A stretch of 64,000 bases of DNA from assembly GCF_028282165.1 (NCBI RefSeq), contig NZ_JANQIM010000011.1:62001-126000 (forward strand). Reading direction: 5' to 3'. The first letter of the stretch is position 1. Each line of letters starts with the position of its first letter. The notes under the pieces are model-generated. The model did no database searches and had not been told where the DNA came from. It was given only the letters and a program-made list of their open reading frames with translations. The position numbers and the translations under genes were made by a program. Positions 35,262 to 43,615 of the stretch are shown piece after piece. Source of the DNA: Winogradskyella sp. GTDB taxonomy: Bacteria; Bacteroidota; Bacteroidia; Flavobacteriales; Flavobacteriaceae.

Positions 35262-36463
35262 TGCGAGATCGTTTACTAAAATATCTCAACTATGGTCGTC
35301 GTTTTTGTGGTGTGGAACATACTTCCAAAAATGGACAAGACAGCATTAATGTCACATTATTAAGGCAAGCTAAAAAAGAGTTGTTGGTAGATGATTTTTT
35401 TGAAGATCATTCTATAGAAGCCATTGTACAAAAACTACCTAAAAATCAACATATTTACCTTGTGCTAAATAATGATAAGGTATTGACAAAGACCATTGAA
35501 AGCGAACAGCAAGATGGGTTAAAATTAGTCTACAAGGCTTTCCCAAATATAAATTTAGACGAGTTTTATTACGAGGTATTGTCTGAAGCAACAAAGCACT
35601 ACGTTGCGTTATGTCGCAAAGATTATATAGAAGACATCATTAAAAGATATTCAGAATTAAAAGTAGCGGTTATCGATATTTCTTTAGGAAGTGCTTTAGT
35701 GGGTAGCATTTCGGGATTCATAGACCAAAATCAGGTTTATACTTCAAATGCAAAGGTTATAATAGAGAGCGGTAGCGTTAATTATATTGAAAAAACAGAG
35801 ACTTCATCAGAAACCTACCATATCAATGGTTTAAGGATAACTAGCCAACAACTGTTGTCCTTCTCTGGAGCTTTACAAACCGTTTTGAATAATAACGATG
35901 TAAAAACTAATTTTTTAGGTAAGGCTAATGAACTAAAAAATGAATATAAACAAATCCGATTTTTCAATCTATTTTTAAGATCAGGAGGGCTTTTCATTTT
36001 AGGCCTATTATTGATTAACTTCTTCTTTTTCAATCATTATTTTAATAAGGTTGATGAATTACGGCAGCTGTCTGAAGTTAATCAATCGACTAAAAATCAG
36101 ATTTTGAAATTAGATGAGGTAGTGTCTAGGAAGCAGAAAATGGTCGATGACCTTTTAAAAAGTAGTGGGTCTAAAAGTTCGTATTACACTAACAAGGTCA
36201 TTCATAGCTTACCAAATTCTATTTTACTAAACAGGTTTAATTATCAACCTTTACTTAAACGTATAAAGGCAGATAATGCCATCGAACTTAAAACTAATAT
36301 AATTGAAGTTGTAGGGGAGTCTAGTAATAGCGAGGCATTTTCAAATTGGATAAGTAGTTTGGAAGCTGAGGATTGGGTTTCCAAAATAGATATTATAGAT
36401 TATGGTAGTGCTTCTTCAAAAGTTTCTGATTTTAAAATTGAAATGATCTTAAGCGATGACTAA
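35261..36463 (+). CDS. GspL/PilM-PilN-like assembly protein
   Basis: The 400-residue protein has a cytoplasmic part of about 235 residues with an actin-like PilM/GspL flavour (VAVIDISLGSALVGSISGFI). One transmembrane helix follows (about 238-258), then a coiled coil (260-300) and a periplasmic ferredoxin-like PilN domain to the end. This is the architecture of GspL and would recruit the ATPase to the membrane. It overlaps the secretin stop by one base. Confidence 0.82.
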   Translation: MRDRLLKYLNYGRRFCGVEHTSKNGQDSINVTLLRQAKKELLVDDFFEDHSIEAIVQKLPKNQHIYLVLNNDKVLTKTIESEQQDGLKLVYKAFPNINLDEFYYEVLSEATKHYVALCRKDYIEDIIKRYSELKVAVIDISLGSALVGSISGFIDQNQVYTSNAKVIIESGSVNYIEKTETSSETYHINGLRITSQQLLSFSGALQTVLNNNDVKTNFLGKANELKNEYKQIRFFNLFLRSGGLFILGLLLINFFFFNHYFNKVDELRQLSEVNQSTKNQILKLDEVVSRKQKMVDDLLKSSGSKSSYYTNKVIHSLPNSILLNRFNYQPLLKRIKADNAIELKTNIIEVVGESSNSEAFSNWISSLEAEDWVSKIDIIDYGSASSKVSDFKIEMILSDD

Positions 36464-36968
36464 AAAGCAGAAAAACATATTGCTTATCATTGGGTTTATA
36501 ATATCTCTATACACTTGTTATCAGCTAGCTATTGGCAAAACGCTAGAACAAAAATCACAATATAATACGCTCTCTAAAGAAGTTCTATTGTCTAAAAATG
36601 CACCTAAGCAACTGTCTATGCTTAGACAAAAGGAAGTGTATTACGATTCCCTTTTAACTAAATACCAGTTAGATGGTTCGTCTATCCAAAACAACCTGTT
36701 AAAGGTTATAAATTCTTATGCCGAAAATAATAACTTAAAGGTCGTTAGTTTTTTAGAGCCTCATAGCATTACCAAAAATGATCTTACTGTAAAGACCTAT
36801 GATTTTACCCTCCAAGGGCAGTATAATGCTATTAATCAGCTTATTTACCAATTAGAACAAAACACCAAGTTCGGTGAAATTGTTAATCTACATTTCGAGA
36901 AAAAGAAAAACTTCAGAACAGGTAAAAGCTACCTTCAAGCAAGGGTTTTATTGAAGAGTTTCGGGTAA
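36456..36968 (+). CDS. GspM/PilO-like assembly protein
   Basis: The 170-residue protein has a single N-terminal membrane helix (about 7-24), a coiled-coil linker and a small periplasmic alpha/beta domain (YDFTLQGQYNAINQLIYQLE) like PilO/GspM. It overlaps the GspL-like gene by 8 bp and is last in the operon. It would pair with the GspL-like protein in the inner-membrane platform. Confidence 0.8.
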   Translation: MTKKQKNILLIIGFIISLYTCYQLAIGKTLEQKSQYNTLSKEVLLSKNAPKQLSMLRQKEVYYDSLLTKYQLDGSSIQNNLLKVINSYAENNNLKVVSFLEPHSITKNDLTVKTYDFTLQGQYNAINQLIYQLEQNTKFGEIVNLHFEKKKNFRTGKSYLQARVLLKSFG

Positions 36969-37452
36969 TGGGATAGAGCACACTGCAATAAAACACAGAG
37001 TAAAATTAAACGAACTTATTGATTTTCAAAAGTATATAAAGCTTACTGGAGTGAAGTAACAGGTCAAATCAAACTATCCTTTTTCTTTATAAAGATGATC
37101 TAAAAAAGAGGGATTTTGATATTTTATACCCTAGCGCCTTTAAAGAAGTATCACGTTATGTACTATAACTGATTTTTCCTGAAAATATGTTTAAGTATTG
37201 TAAACTATAGCAAATAATAACTTATATTTAACGATATGATTTACAGGTGATTAGGTAAGAATTTCTTTTCATTACTCGGAGGGGGCACTGTGTCTTCTGT
37301 AACTACTCGGTAATAGGATTTTTCAGTATTGGAAGCATTACTGTATAGATAAAGCCAAACAATATTTTGCATCTAAAAGTGAAGAAGTATAAAGAACATT
37401 AAGTACTATGTAACTTTTAAATTCAGCTTAAACAGACTTAGACTATACTATC
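36969..37452. other. Intergenic stretch before the LytTR regulator
   Basis: No open frame, terminator or RNA is convincing. ACTCGG appears twice (37275-37280 and 37304-37309), the second followed by TAATAGG. The stretch could hold the promoter of the LytTR gene. Confidence 0.4.
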
Positions 37453-38340
37453 ATGGTGAAGCTTTTTCATAATATAATGAAGTGGTTAAATAAACTGTAT
37501 TCATTTCTGAATACGGAATCGATTGTGTTTTTTTCGTATTTCAGGCCCATACGTTCTGCCTGTTTGTTATCTGCCATCATATTTTTCTTTCTTTGGCTTA
37601 TAAAACCTTTTACGCTCGCTGCACTTAGTGGGCCCTGGTTAGTTGCTTTTTCGCTTTTTTTTGCTACAATTCCACTAGTAGTTTATGTACTCACCATCAA
37701 GGTGTTTGTACCCCTAATGTTGCTCTTTTTAAAGGAGTGGAGATTTAAGACGGAATTGGTATTTGTTACCTTTATGTTATTCGTTTCAAGCCTTGTTACT
37801 GTTGGGTATGCTTATTTATCGAGTAAGGCATTCTCCAAAGTTTCTCTTACCGATGATTACGTTGAGCTGTGTTTTTATGTCAACTTTATCATGGGATATG
37901 CATTGTATATTCTATTGAAGATGATGGATTATTTAACTTATTACAGGCAGGTTGTAGAAATTAAAGAGGCAAGTAGCAGCATACACCGTAAGAACAAAAT
38001 AGTTATATCAGGAGATAGGGCCAATGAAGAGCTTATCATTCCAGATACTTATACTTTGCTCTATTTTGAAAGTAGGGGGAAATACACCACGGCGAACTAT
38101 ATGTTCAATAACGAATTAAAAGAAAAGGAAATTAAGGCCTCGCTGAAAAAGATAGAATCACAGTTAAACAGGTACGATGAATTCTTTAGATGCCATAATT
38201 CATTTATTGTTAATACCAATAGAGTTACGGAAATTGTTGGCAATTCGAGAACGGCAATGTTGATATTGGACAACGCTATAAAAATTCCGATTTCTAGATC
38301 CAAGCTCCATACATTAAAACAACACATTCAATTCTCATAA
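37453..38340 (+). CDS. Membrane-bound LytTR-type transcriptional regulator
   Basis: The 295-residue protein has four membrane segments in about residues 32-160. A C-terminal LytTR DNA-binding domain follows (about 190-292) with the family pattern LLYFESRGKYTTANYM, KKIESQLNRYDEFFRCHNSF and IPISRSKLHTLKQHI. It probably senses an envelope signal directly, since no kinase or receiver is present. An ATG at 37477 is an alternative start. It lies upstream of the three repeat-protein genes, which are its likely targets. Confidence 0.9.
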   Translation: MVKLFHNIMKWLNKLYSFLNTESIVFFSYFRPIRSACLLSAIIFFFLWLIKPFTLAALSGPWLVAFSLFFATIPLVVYVLTIKVFVPLMLLFLKEWRFKTELVFVTFMLFVSSLVTVGYAYLSSKAFSKVSLTDDYVELCFYVNFIMGYALYILLKMMDYLTYYRQVVEIKEASSSIHRKNKIVISGDRANEELIIPDTYTLLYFESRGKYTTANYMFNNELKEKEIKASLKKIESQLNRYDEFFRCHNSFIVNTNRVTEIVGNSRTAMLILDNAIKIPISRSKLHTLKQHIQFS

Positions 38341-38425
38341 AGCTCATCAAATTAATAGTAGTTTGCCTGTACACCTCATGTGGAATCAATACTCACTACA
38401 TGGACCATATGACCTTACGATATTT

Positions 38426-38498
38426 ACTAAACATTTAGATATAATCCATAATAAACAAGATAATTTAATGTTTGGATGTTACGATCTAAATGTTTAGT
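38426..38498. repeat. Perfect 15-bp inverted repeat in the intergenic region
   Basis: ACTAAACATTTAGAT (38426-38440) is exactly complementary to ATCTAAATGTTTAGT (38484-38498), with 43 bp between. Partial further pairing exists outside (ATGACCTTACGAT at 38409 and ATCGTATCGTCAT at 38520). It could be a transcript-ending cruciform after the LytTR gene, a small mobile-element relic, or an operator pair. Confidence 0.75.
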
Positions 38499-38755
38499 AG
38501 ATCAACACGTTTCCATGTCATCGTATCGTCATCTTGCGTAGCCGTATTTACTGCATAAGTTAGGCATGAACAATAGGGGATATTTAGGTGTTTTTGAGGA
38601 AAAAACAAAACGAAAAAAATTGAATTTCAACTAAAAGCATTCCCGTTTATACCTGTATGTTCCCATTCTTTCCCAGGCTATTGTCTATGATTTTACTAAT
38701 GCTAATCTTCGCTAAAACTATTAGCTCAAAATTAACTTTTTAAAACTTAAGAGAG

Positions 38756-41191
38756 ATGAAAAAACTCATAGTAATTATAACAGTTTTGCTCTGTTATAAT
38801 GCGTATTCACAAGTAGGAGTTGGTACAGTATTACCAGATGGCTCCGCACAATTGGATATTGTAACCACCGACAAAGGGATCTTAATCCCAAGGATCCAAC
38901 TAACGAGCAGTACAGATACGGCCACCATAACCAATGGTAACGTAGAAAGCCTTTTGGTGTTTAATACAGCTACTGCGGCCGACATCACACCCGGCTATTA
39001 TTATTGGTACGATACTAAGTGGCAAAGACTAACCAACGGCGACGATATTGCCAACCTTGAAACATTAACCACACTCGTAGATAATGGCAATGGCACCATA
39101 ACTTATACGGACGAAGATGGTGTAGATACCGTAATAGATATTACAGCCATGATTGATGCCCACGAAACCCTAACCACTTTAGTGGATAACGGCGACGGTA
39201 CAATGACCTATACGGATGAGGACGGTGTAGCTACAGTGATCGATATCGCCAATCTAGAAACCTTAACCTCTTTAGTGGATAATGGCAATAGTACAATGAC
39301 CTACACCGATGAAGATGGCGTAGCGACTATAATAGACATTGCAGCCATGATTGCCACTAACGAAACATTAACCACACTTGTAGACAATGGTAACGGCACC
39401 ATTACTTACACCGATGAGGATGGCGTAGATACCGTAATAGATATTACAGCCATGATTGCTGCCCACGAAACCCTAACCACTTTAGTAGACAATGGCGATG
39501 GTACAATGACCTACACGGATGAGGATGGTGTAGCCACGGTAATCGATATCTCTAATTTAGAGACCCTAACCACTTTAGTAGACAATGGCGATGGTACAAT
39601 GACCTACACAGATGAGGATGGTGTAGCCACAGTAATTGATATCGCTAATCTAGAGACCTTAACGTCTTTAGTAGACAACGGCGATGGCACAATGACCTAC
39701 ACAGATGAGGATGGTGCAGCCACAGTAATCGATATCGCTAATTTGGAGACCTTAACGTCTTTAGTAGACAACGGCGATGGCACAATGACCTACACGGATG
39801 AAGATGGTGCAGCCACAGTAATTGATATCGCCAATCTAGAGACCTTAACGTCTTTAGTAGACAACGGCGATGGCACAATGACCTATACCGATGAGGATGG
39901 TGTAGCCACAGTGATTGATGTTTCAGCTATAGCAAACACTTCAGTTGTAACCCAGGTCGTAACGGGTAACGAAATTGCTACCCATGATGATGGTGATGGT
40001 AACGTCACTTCAATACAAGAGACGGTAACCACTTTAAACGATATAGATGGTGATGGTATATTTACCTACACCAGCGAAGATGGTACAGCTTCCAATATTT
40101 TAGGACCAGAACCTTGGTTTGGAGTGGATGATAATGCTGCGGCTAGCGACAATACGGAAGACATCTACATCATGGGAAATGTAGGGATACATATAGATAG
40201 CCCATCTGCAGGACTTCACTTAGAAGGAGATGCTGCCAACATTTTAAATAGTACAATTCTATTAACCAGATCAGATAATGATTTTCTAACGCAAATATTA
40301 CCTGGTGGTATGTTTTTGAATTCTGGCCAACCTGCTATTAGTTTTTTAGAGTCTGGCGCTAGTACCTGGTCATTGAACTCTTTTGCGGGGGAATTGAATT
40401 TTGATGCTCCAAGTATTGGCGGCGCTAACAGAAGAGTAGCATTTCTACCAAATGGTAATGTACGGTTTGTGCAATATCCCAATACTCGCGACGACAGTGG
40501 CGCCACCGCCGTAAACAATGTATTGTATACGGATATCAATGGTTTTGTACTATCTGCCCCTATTAGCAGTGTGGTGAGCGATGCCGAAACCAATACCACC
40601 TTAGCTCTTGATAACGCTACAGGAGTACTGACCTACACCAATGAAGATAATGATAACCCTACCATTGCCCTTACCGGCATTGAGCCTTGGTTTGGTATGG
40701 ATGATAACGCAGGCGCTACGGATAATGCCGAGGATATCTACACCCTAGGTCGCGTGGCCATTGGTAGAAATACCATGTTTGGTGTACCGGCCAATGAAAT
40801 GTTGGCGGTTGAGGGTTCTATACGTACCACAACCAGTGTCTATGCAGATTACGTATTCGAAGACTATTTTGACGGCTTTTCATCCATCAAGGAAGACTAT
40901 AGCTTTAAATCTTTAGAAGAAGTCGATGCCTACATTAAGAGCAACAAGCACTTGCCTGGCGTCACCTCTATTAAGGACCTTCAAAAAACAGAGATGGGCT
41001 ATTCCTTTAATCTTTCAAATTTATCGGTACAGCTTTTAGAAAAAGTAGAGGAGTTATATCTGCATACTATTGAGCAAGAAAAAGCACTCCAATCACAACA
41101 AGAAGCGCTCGAGTCTAAAAACGCAGAGATCGAAACCCTTAAGGCCCGTTTGGCAAAAATAGAAGCGGCTTTAGGGATAGACAGAGACTAG
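38756..41191 (+). CDS. Repeat-rich exported surface protein 1
   Basis: The 811-residue protein has a signal peptide (cleaved near AYS). Its N-terminal domain is shared with the next two genes (GVGTVLPDGSAQLDIVTTDK, GILIPRIQLTS). About nine tandem units of some 31 residues follow (ETLTTLVDNGDGTMTYTDED). A linker WFGVDDNAAASDNTEDIY comes next, then a C-terminal module DYVFEDYF...EEVDAYIKSNKHLPGVTS followed by a coiled coil. The C-terminal module resembles the end of phage-tail-like Bacteroidota proteins. It is probably an adhesin or fibre; transport by type IX secretion is uncertain because no canonical CTD is seen. Confidence 0.85.
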   Translation: MKKLIVIITVLLCYNAYSQVGVGTVLPDGSAQLDIVTTDKGILIPRIQLTSSTDTATITNGNVESLLVFNTATAADITPGYYYWYDTKWQRLTNGDDIANLETLTTLVDNGNGTITYTDEDGVDTVIDITAMIDAHETLTTLVDNGDGTMTYTDEDGVATVIDIANLETLTSLVDNGNSTMTYTDEDGVATIIDIAAMIATNETLTTLVDNGNGTITYTDEDGVDTVIDITAMIAAHETLTTLVDNGDGTMTYTDEDGVATVIDISNLETLTTLVDNGDGTMTYTDEDGVATVIDIANLETLTSLVDNGDGTMTYTDEDGAATVIDIANLETLTSLVDNGDGTMTYTDEDGAATVIDIANLETLTSLVDNGDGTMTYTDEDGVATVIDVSAIANTSVVTQVVTGNEIATHDDGDGNVTSIQETVTTLNDIDGDGIFTYTSEDGTASNILGPEPWFGVDDNAAASDNTEDIYIMGNVGIHIDSPSAGLHLEGDAANILNSTILLTRSDNDFLTQILPGGMFLNSGQPAISFLESGASTWSLNSFAGELNFDAPSIGGANRRVAFLPNGNVRFVQYPNTRDDSGATAVNNVLYTDINGFVLSAPISSVVSDAETNTTLALDNATGVLTYTNEDNDNPTIALTGIEPWFGMDDNAGATDNAEDIYTLGRVAIGRNTMFGVPANEMLAVEGSIRTTTSVYADYVFEDYFDGFSSIKEDYSFKSLEEVDAYIKSNKHLPGVTSIKDLQKTEMGYSFNLSNLSVQLLEKVEELYLHTIEQEKALQSQQEALESKNAEIETLKARLAKIEAALGIDRD
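39058..39930 (+). repeat. Coding tandem repeats, 93-bp period
   Basis: Units of 93 bp (some 105 bp) are highly alike, for example the starts at about 39559, 39652, 39745 and 39838. All keep the reading frame. The near identity suggests recent expansion by recombination. Confidence 0.9.
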
Positions 41192-41250
41192 ATATGCTAA
41201 AAATATAGCAGTAAGATATTTTTTAAGATTAAAATTAAAAAATAAAGAAA

Positions 41251-43560
41251 ATGAAAAACATAATTTATATAACTGCTCTAATTATCTGTAGTTCAATGGC
41301 TAGCGCACAAACTGGTGTAGGCACACTAACACCAGATCCGGATGCTGCGCTTGAGGTCTCGGCTACAGATAAAGGGTTGTTGTTGCCGCGTATTGCCCTC
41401 ACTAATTCCACCCTAGCGGCACCTTTAAGTGCCCATAAAGAAGGGATGGCCGTGTACAATACCGCTACAGCAGGGGATGTTACTCCTGGGTATTACTACA
41501 ATGATGGGACCCAATGGGTGAGAGTAGGGAGTGGAACAGAAACCGTAACGACATTGGTAGACAATGGCGATGGCACATACACCTATACCAGTGAGGATGG
41601 TACCGTATCTAATATTACAGCGCCAGAACCTTGGTATGGTACTGATGATAATGCAGCAGCGACTGACAATACAGAGGATATATACACAATGGGCAATGTG
41701 GGGATCGCTACTGAAACACCAAGTCATAATCTAGACATTGCCCCGCTCACTGGAGCTACTTCTTTAAGGTTAAAATCTAATAATACCGGTGGTGTCAATT
41801 TAGCTGCAAAAATGGTTTTTGAAAATGCCCATCCCTTAAGATCTTCTGGAATTCATTTTGTTGATAACTCTACTCCTAATAGACAGTTTTTTATCGGAAA
41901 AGCATATTCTGGAAGCCCTGGAATACTTGGGCTTTCAATTAGTGCTACCAATACAGGAGAAGATGTTACGCAAAATAGATCGTCTACTAATACTCCATTG
42001 TTTGATGATTTAGCAATATATGTACACCAAAATGCCGATGTAGCTATTGGAGCTTTAGATCCTACAGACAAACTTGATGTAAATGGTACGGTTAGAGTAA
42101 GAGATTTACCTGTAGCTGATGCTAATGATGTATTGGTAGTTGCTGATGAGGTGACAGGCCAATTACGTAATGGAGGAGCATTGAGTGTTTTAGGAAATAC
42201 TTCAGTAATGACTCAAGTAGTGACAGGTAACGAAATTGCGACTCATGATGATGGTACAGGTAATGTTGTTTCTATTCAAGAAACGGTAACAACAATGGTA
42301 GACAATGGCAATGGCACCTATACCTATACCAGCGAGGATGGTACAACCACAACTACGGCCACACCGGGCGCGGAAACCGTAACCACCTTGGTGGATAACG
42401 GCGACGGTACATTTACCTACACCTCGGAGAACGCCACATCAACGACCTTTGATGCTAACGAGACCGTGACCACCTTTGTCGATAATGGCAATGGCACCTA
42501 TACCTATACCAGCGAGGATGGGACCACCACGACTACGGCCGCACCGGGCGCAGAAACCGTAACGACCTTGGTAGACAACGGTAACGGGACGTTTACCTAT
42601 ACTTCGGAGAACGCCACATCAACCACTTTTGATGCTAACGAAACTGTAACCACCTTGGTAAACAATGGCAATGGGACCTATACCTATACCAGCGAGAATG
42701 GTACGGCCACCACAGTAAACACCAACGATTTAGAACCATGGTTTGGGTCCGATGATAACGGGCCAGCAACCGATAATACCGAGGATATCTATGCCTTAGG
42801 TAATGTGGGTATTGGTACCACTACACCAGCGACGGATTTAAATATCTCAAAAGCGACGGGATCGACTTGTTTAATTCAAAATACGTCAAACGGTACGGGC
42901 GGTTCATATACCTCGGCGTCAGGCGATGGGGGCATCGTTTTAAGACGTCCGCAGGATGCTGCCAGTGGCGGCGTAAACGGATACATAAATTTCGCAGGAA
43001 CCAATGATACCGGTATCCATAGAAGAATATACTACGATGAAGCTTCAGATTATATATCTGTAGGCTATGACGGTCTATCGGCCGCCCCTTCTTTAACTTC
43101 AGTGGCCAATTTTGTAGTGCCACCGGGTACTTCAGGAGGTAATGTGGGAATCGGTACTGTTGCACCAACGGAAAAGCTCGATGTGGTTGGCAACATCAAG
43201 GCGTCGGGTAATCTGCAATCTGGTACTACGACCTATCCAGACTATGTATTTGAAGACTATGTAGATGGAGAAAGTACTATCAATAAAGACTACAATTTTA
43301 GCAGTATTGAGGAGGTAGATGCCTTCATTAAGCTGCACAAACACTTACCGGGAGTGACAAGCATTGGAGACCTAGAAAAAACAGAAGAGGGCTACAGTGT
43401 CAATATCACTGCCCTTTCGGTACAGACGCTAGAAAAGGTTGAGGAGTTGTTCCTACATACCATAGCACAGCAAAAACAGATACTAAAATTAGAAAAAGAA
43501 AACCAAGCGTTAGAGCAACGCTTAATAAAAATTGAAAAAGCCTTAGGGATACAAAACTAA
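41251..43560 (+). CDS. Repeat-rich exported surface protein 2
   Basis: The 769-residue paralogue of protein 1 has a signal peptide ending MASAQ. The shared N-terminal module reads TGVGTLTPDPDAALEVSATD, KGLLLPRIALTN and GYYYNDGTQWVRVG. One WYGTDDNAAATDNTEDIYTM linker precedes a beta-rich region, then the repeat block ETVTTLVDNGNGTYTYTSED. A second linker and the same C-terminal module (DYVFEDYVDGESTINKDYNF, HLPGVTSIGDLEKTE) with coiled coil end it. It lies 59 bp after protein 1. Confidence 0.85.
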   Translation: MKNIIYITALIICSSMASAQTGVGTLTPDPDAALEVSATDKGLLLPRIALTNSTLAAPLSAHKEGMAVYNTATAGDVTPGYYYNDGTQWVRVGSGTETVTTLVDNGDGTYTYTSEDGTVSNITAPEPWYGTDDNAAATDNTEDIYTMGNVGIATETPSHNLDIAPLTGATSLRLKSNNTGGVNLAAKMVFENAHPLRSSGIHFVDNSTPNRQFFIGKAYSGSPGILGLSISATNTGEDVTQNRSSTNTPLFDDLAIYVHQNADVAIGALDPTDKLDVNGTVRVRDLPVADANDVLVVADEVTGQLRNGGALSVLGNTSVMTQVVTGNEIATHDDGTGNVVSIQETVTTMVDNGNGTYTYTSEDGTTTTTATPGAETVTTLVDNGDGTFTYTSENATSTTFDANETVTTFVDNGNGTYTYTSEDGTTTTTAAPGAETVTTLVDNGNGTFTYTSENATSTTFDANETVTTLVNNGNGTYTYTSENGTATTVNTNDLEPWFGSDDNGPATDNTEDIYALGNVGIGTTTPATDLNISKATGSTCLIQNTSNGTGGSYTSASGDGGIVLRRPQDAASGGVNGYINFAGTNDTGIHRRIYYDEASDYISVGYDGLSAAPSLTSVANFVVPPGTSGGNVGIGTVAPTEKLDVVGNIKASGNLQSGTTTYPDYVFEDYVDGESTINKDYNFSSIEEVDAFIKLHKHLPGVTSIGDLEKTEEGYSVNITALSVQTLEKVEELFLHTIAQQKQILKLEKENQALEQRLIKIEKALGIQN
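42276..42720 (+). repeat. Coding tandem repeats in surface protein 2
   Basis: About five alternating units of roughly 90 bp encode ETVTT(L/F)VDNG(D/N)GT followed by YTYTSEDGTTTTTA or FTYTSENATSTTFDAN. They are close to those of surface protein 3. Confidence 0.85.
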
Positions 43561-43615
43561 AAACATCGAGTTAGATGTGATCCATAAGACTTTCAAAAAA
43601 CATTAGATAAATATT

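Noticed and set aside
30742..36968. The rightward operon as a type IV pilus for twitching
   Set aside because: No pilT-like retraction ATPase or classical PilA with a long pilus subunit set is seen. The calcium-loop-like ending of the pseudopilin and the GspK-like gene favour a T2SS, although the distinction is not absolute.
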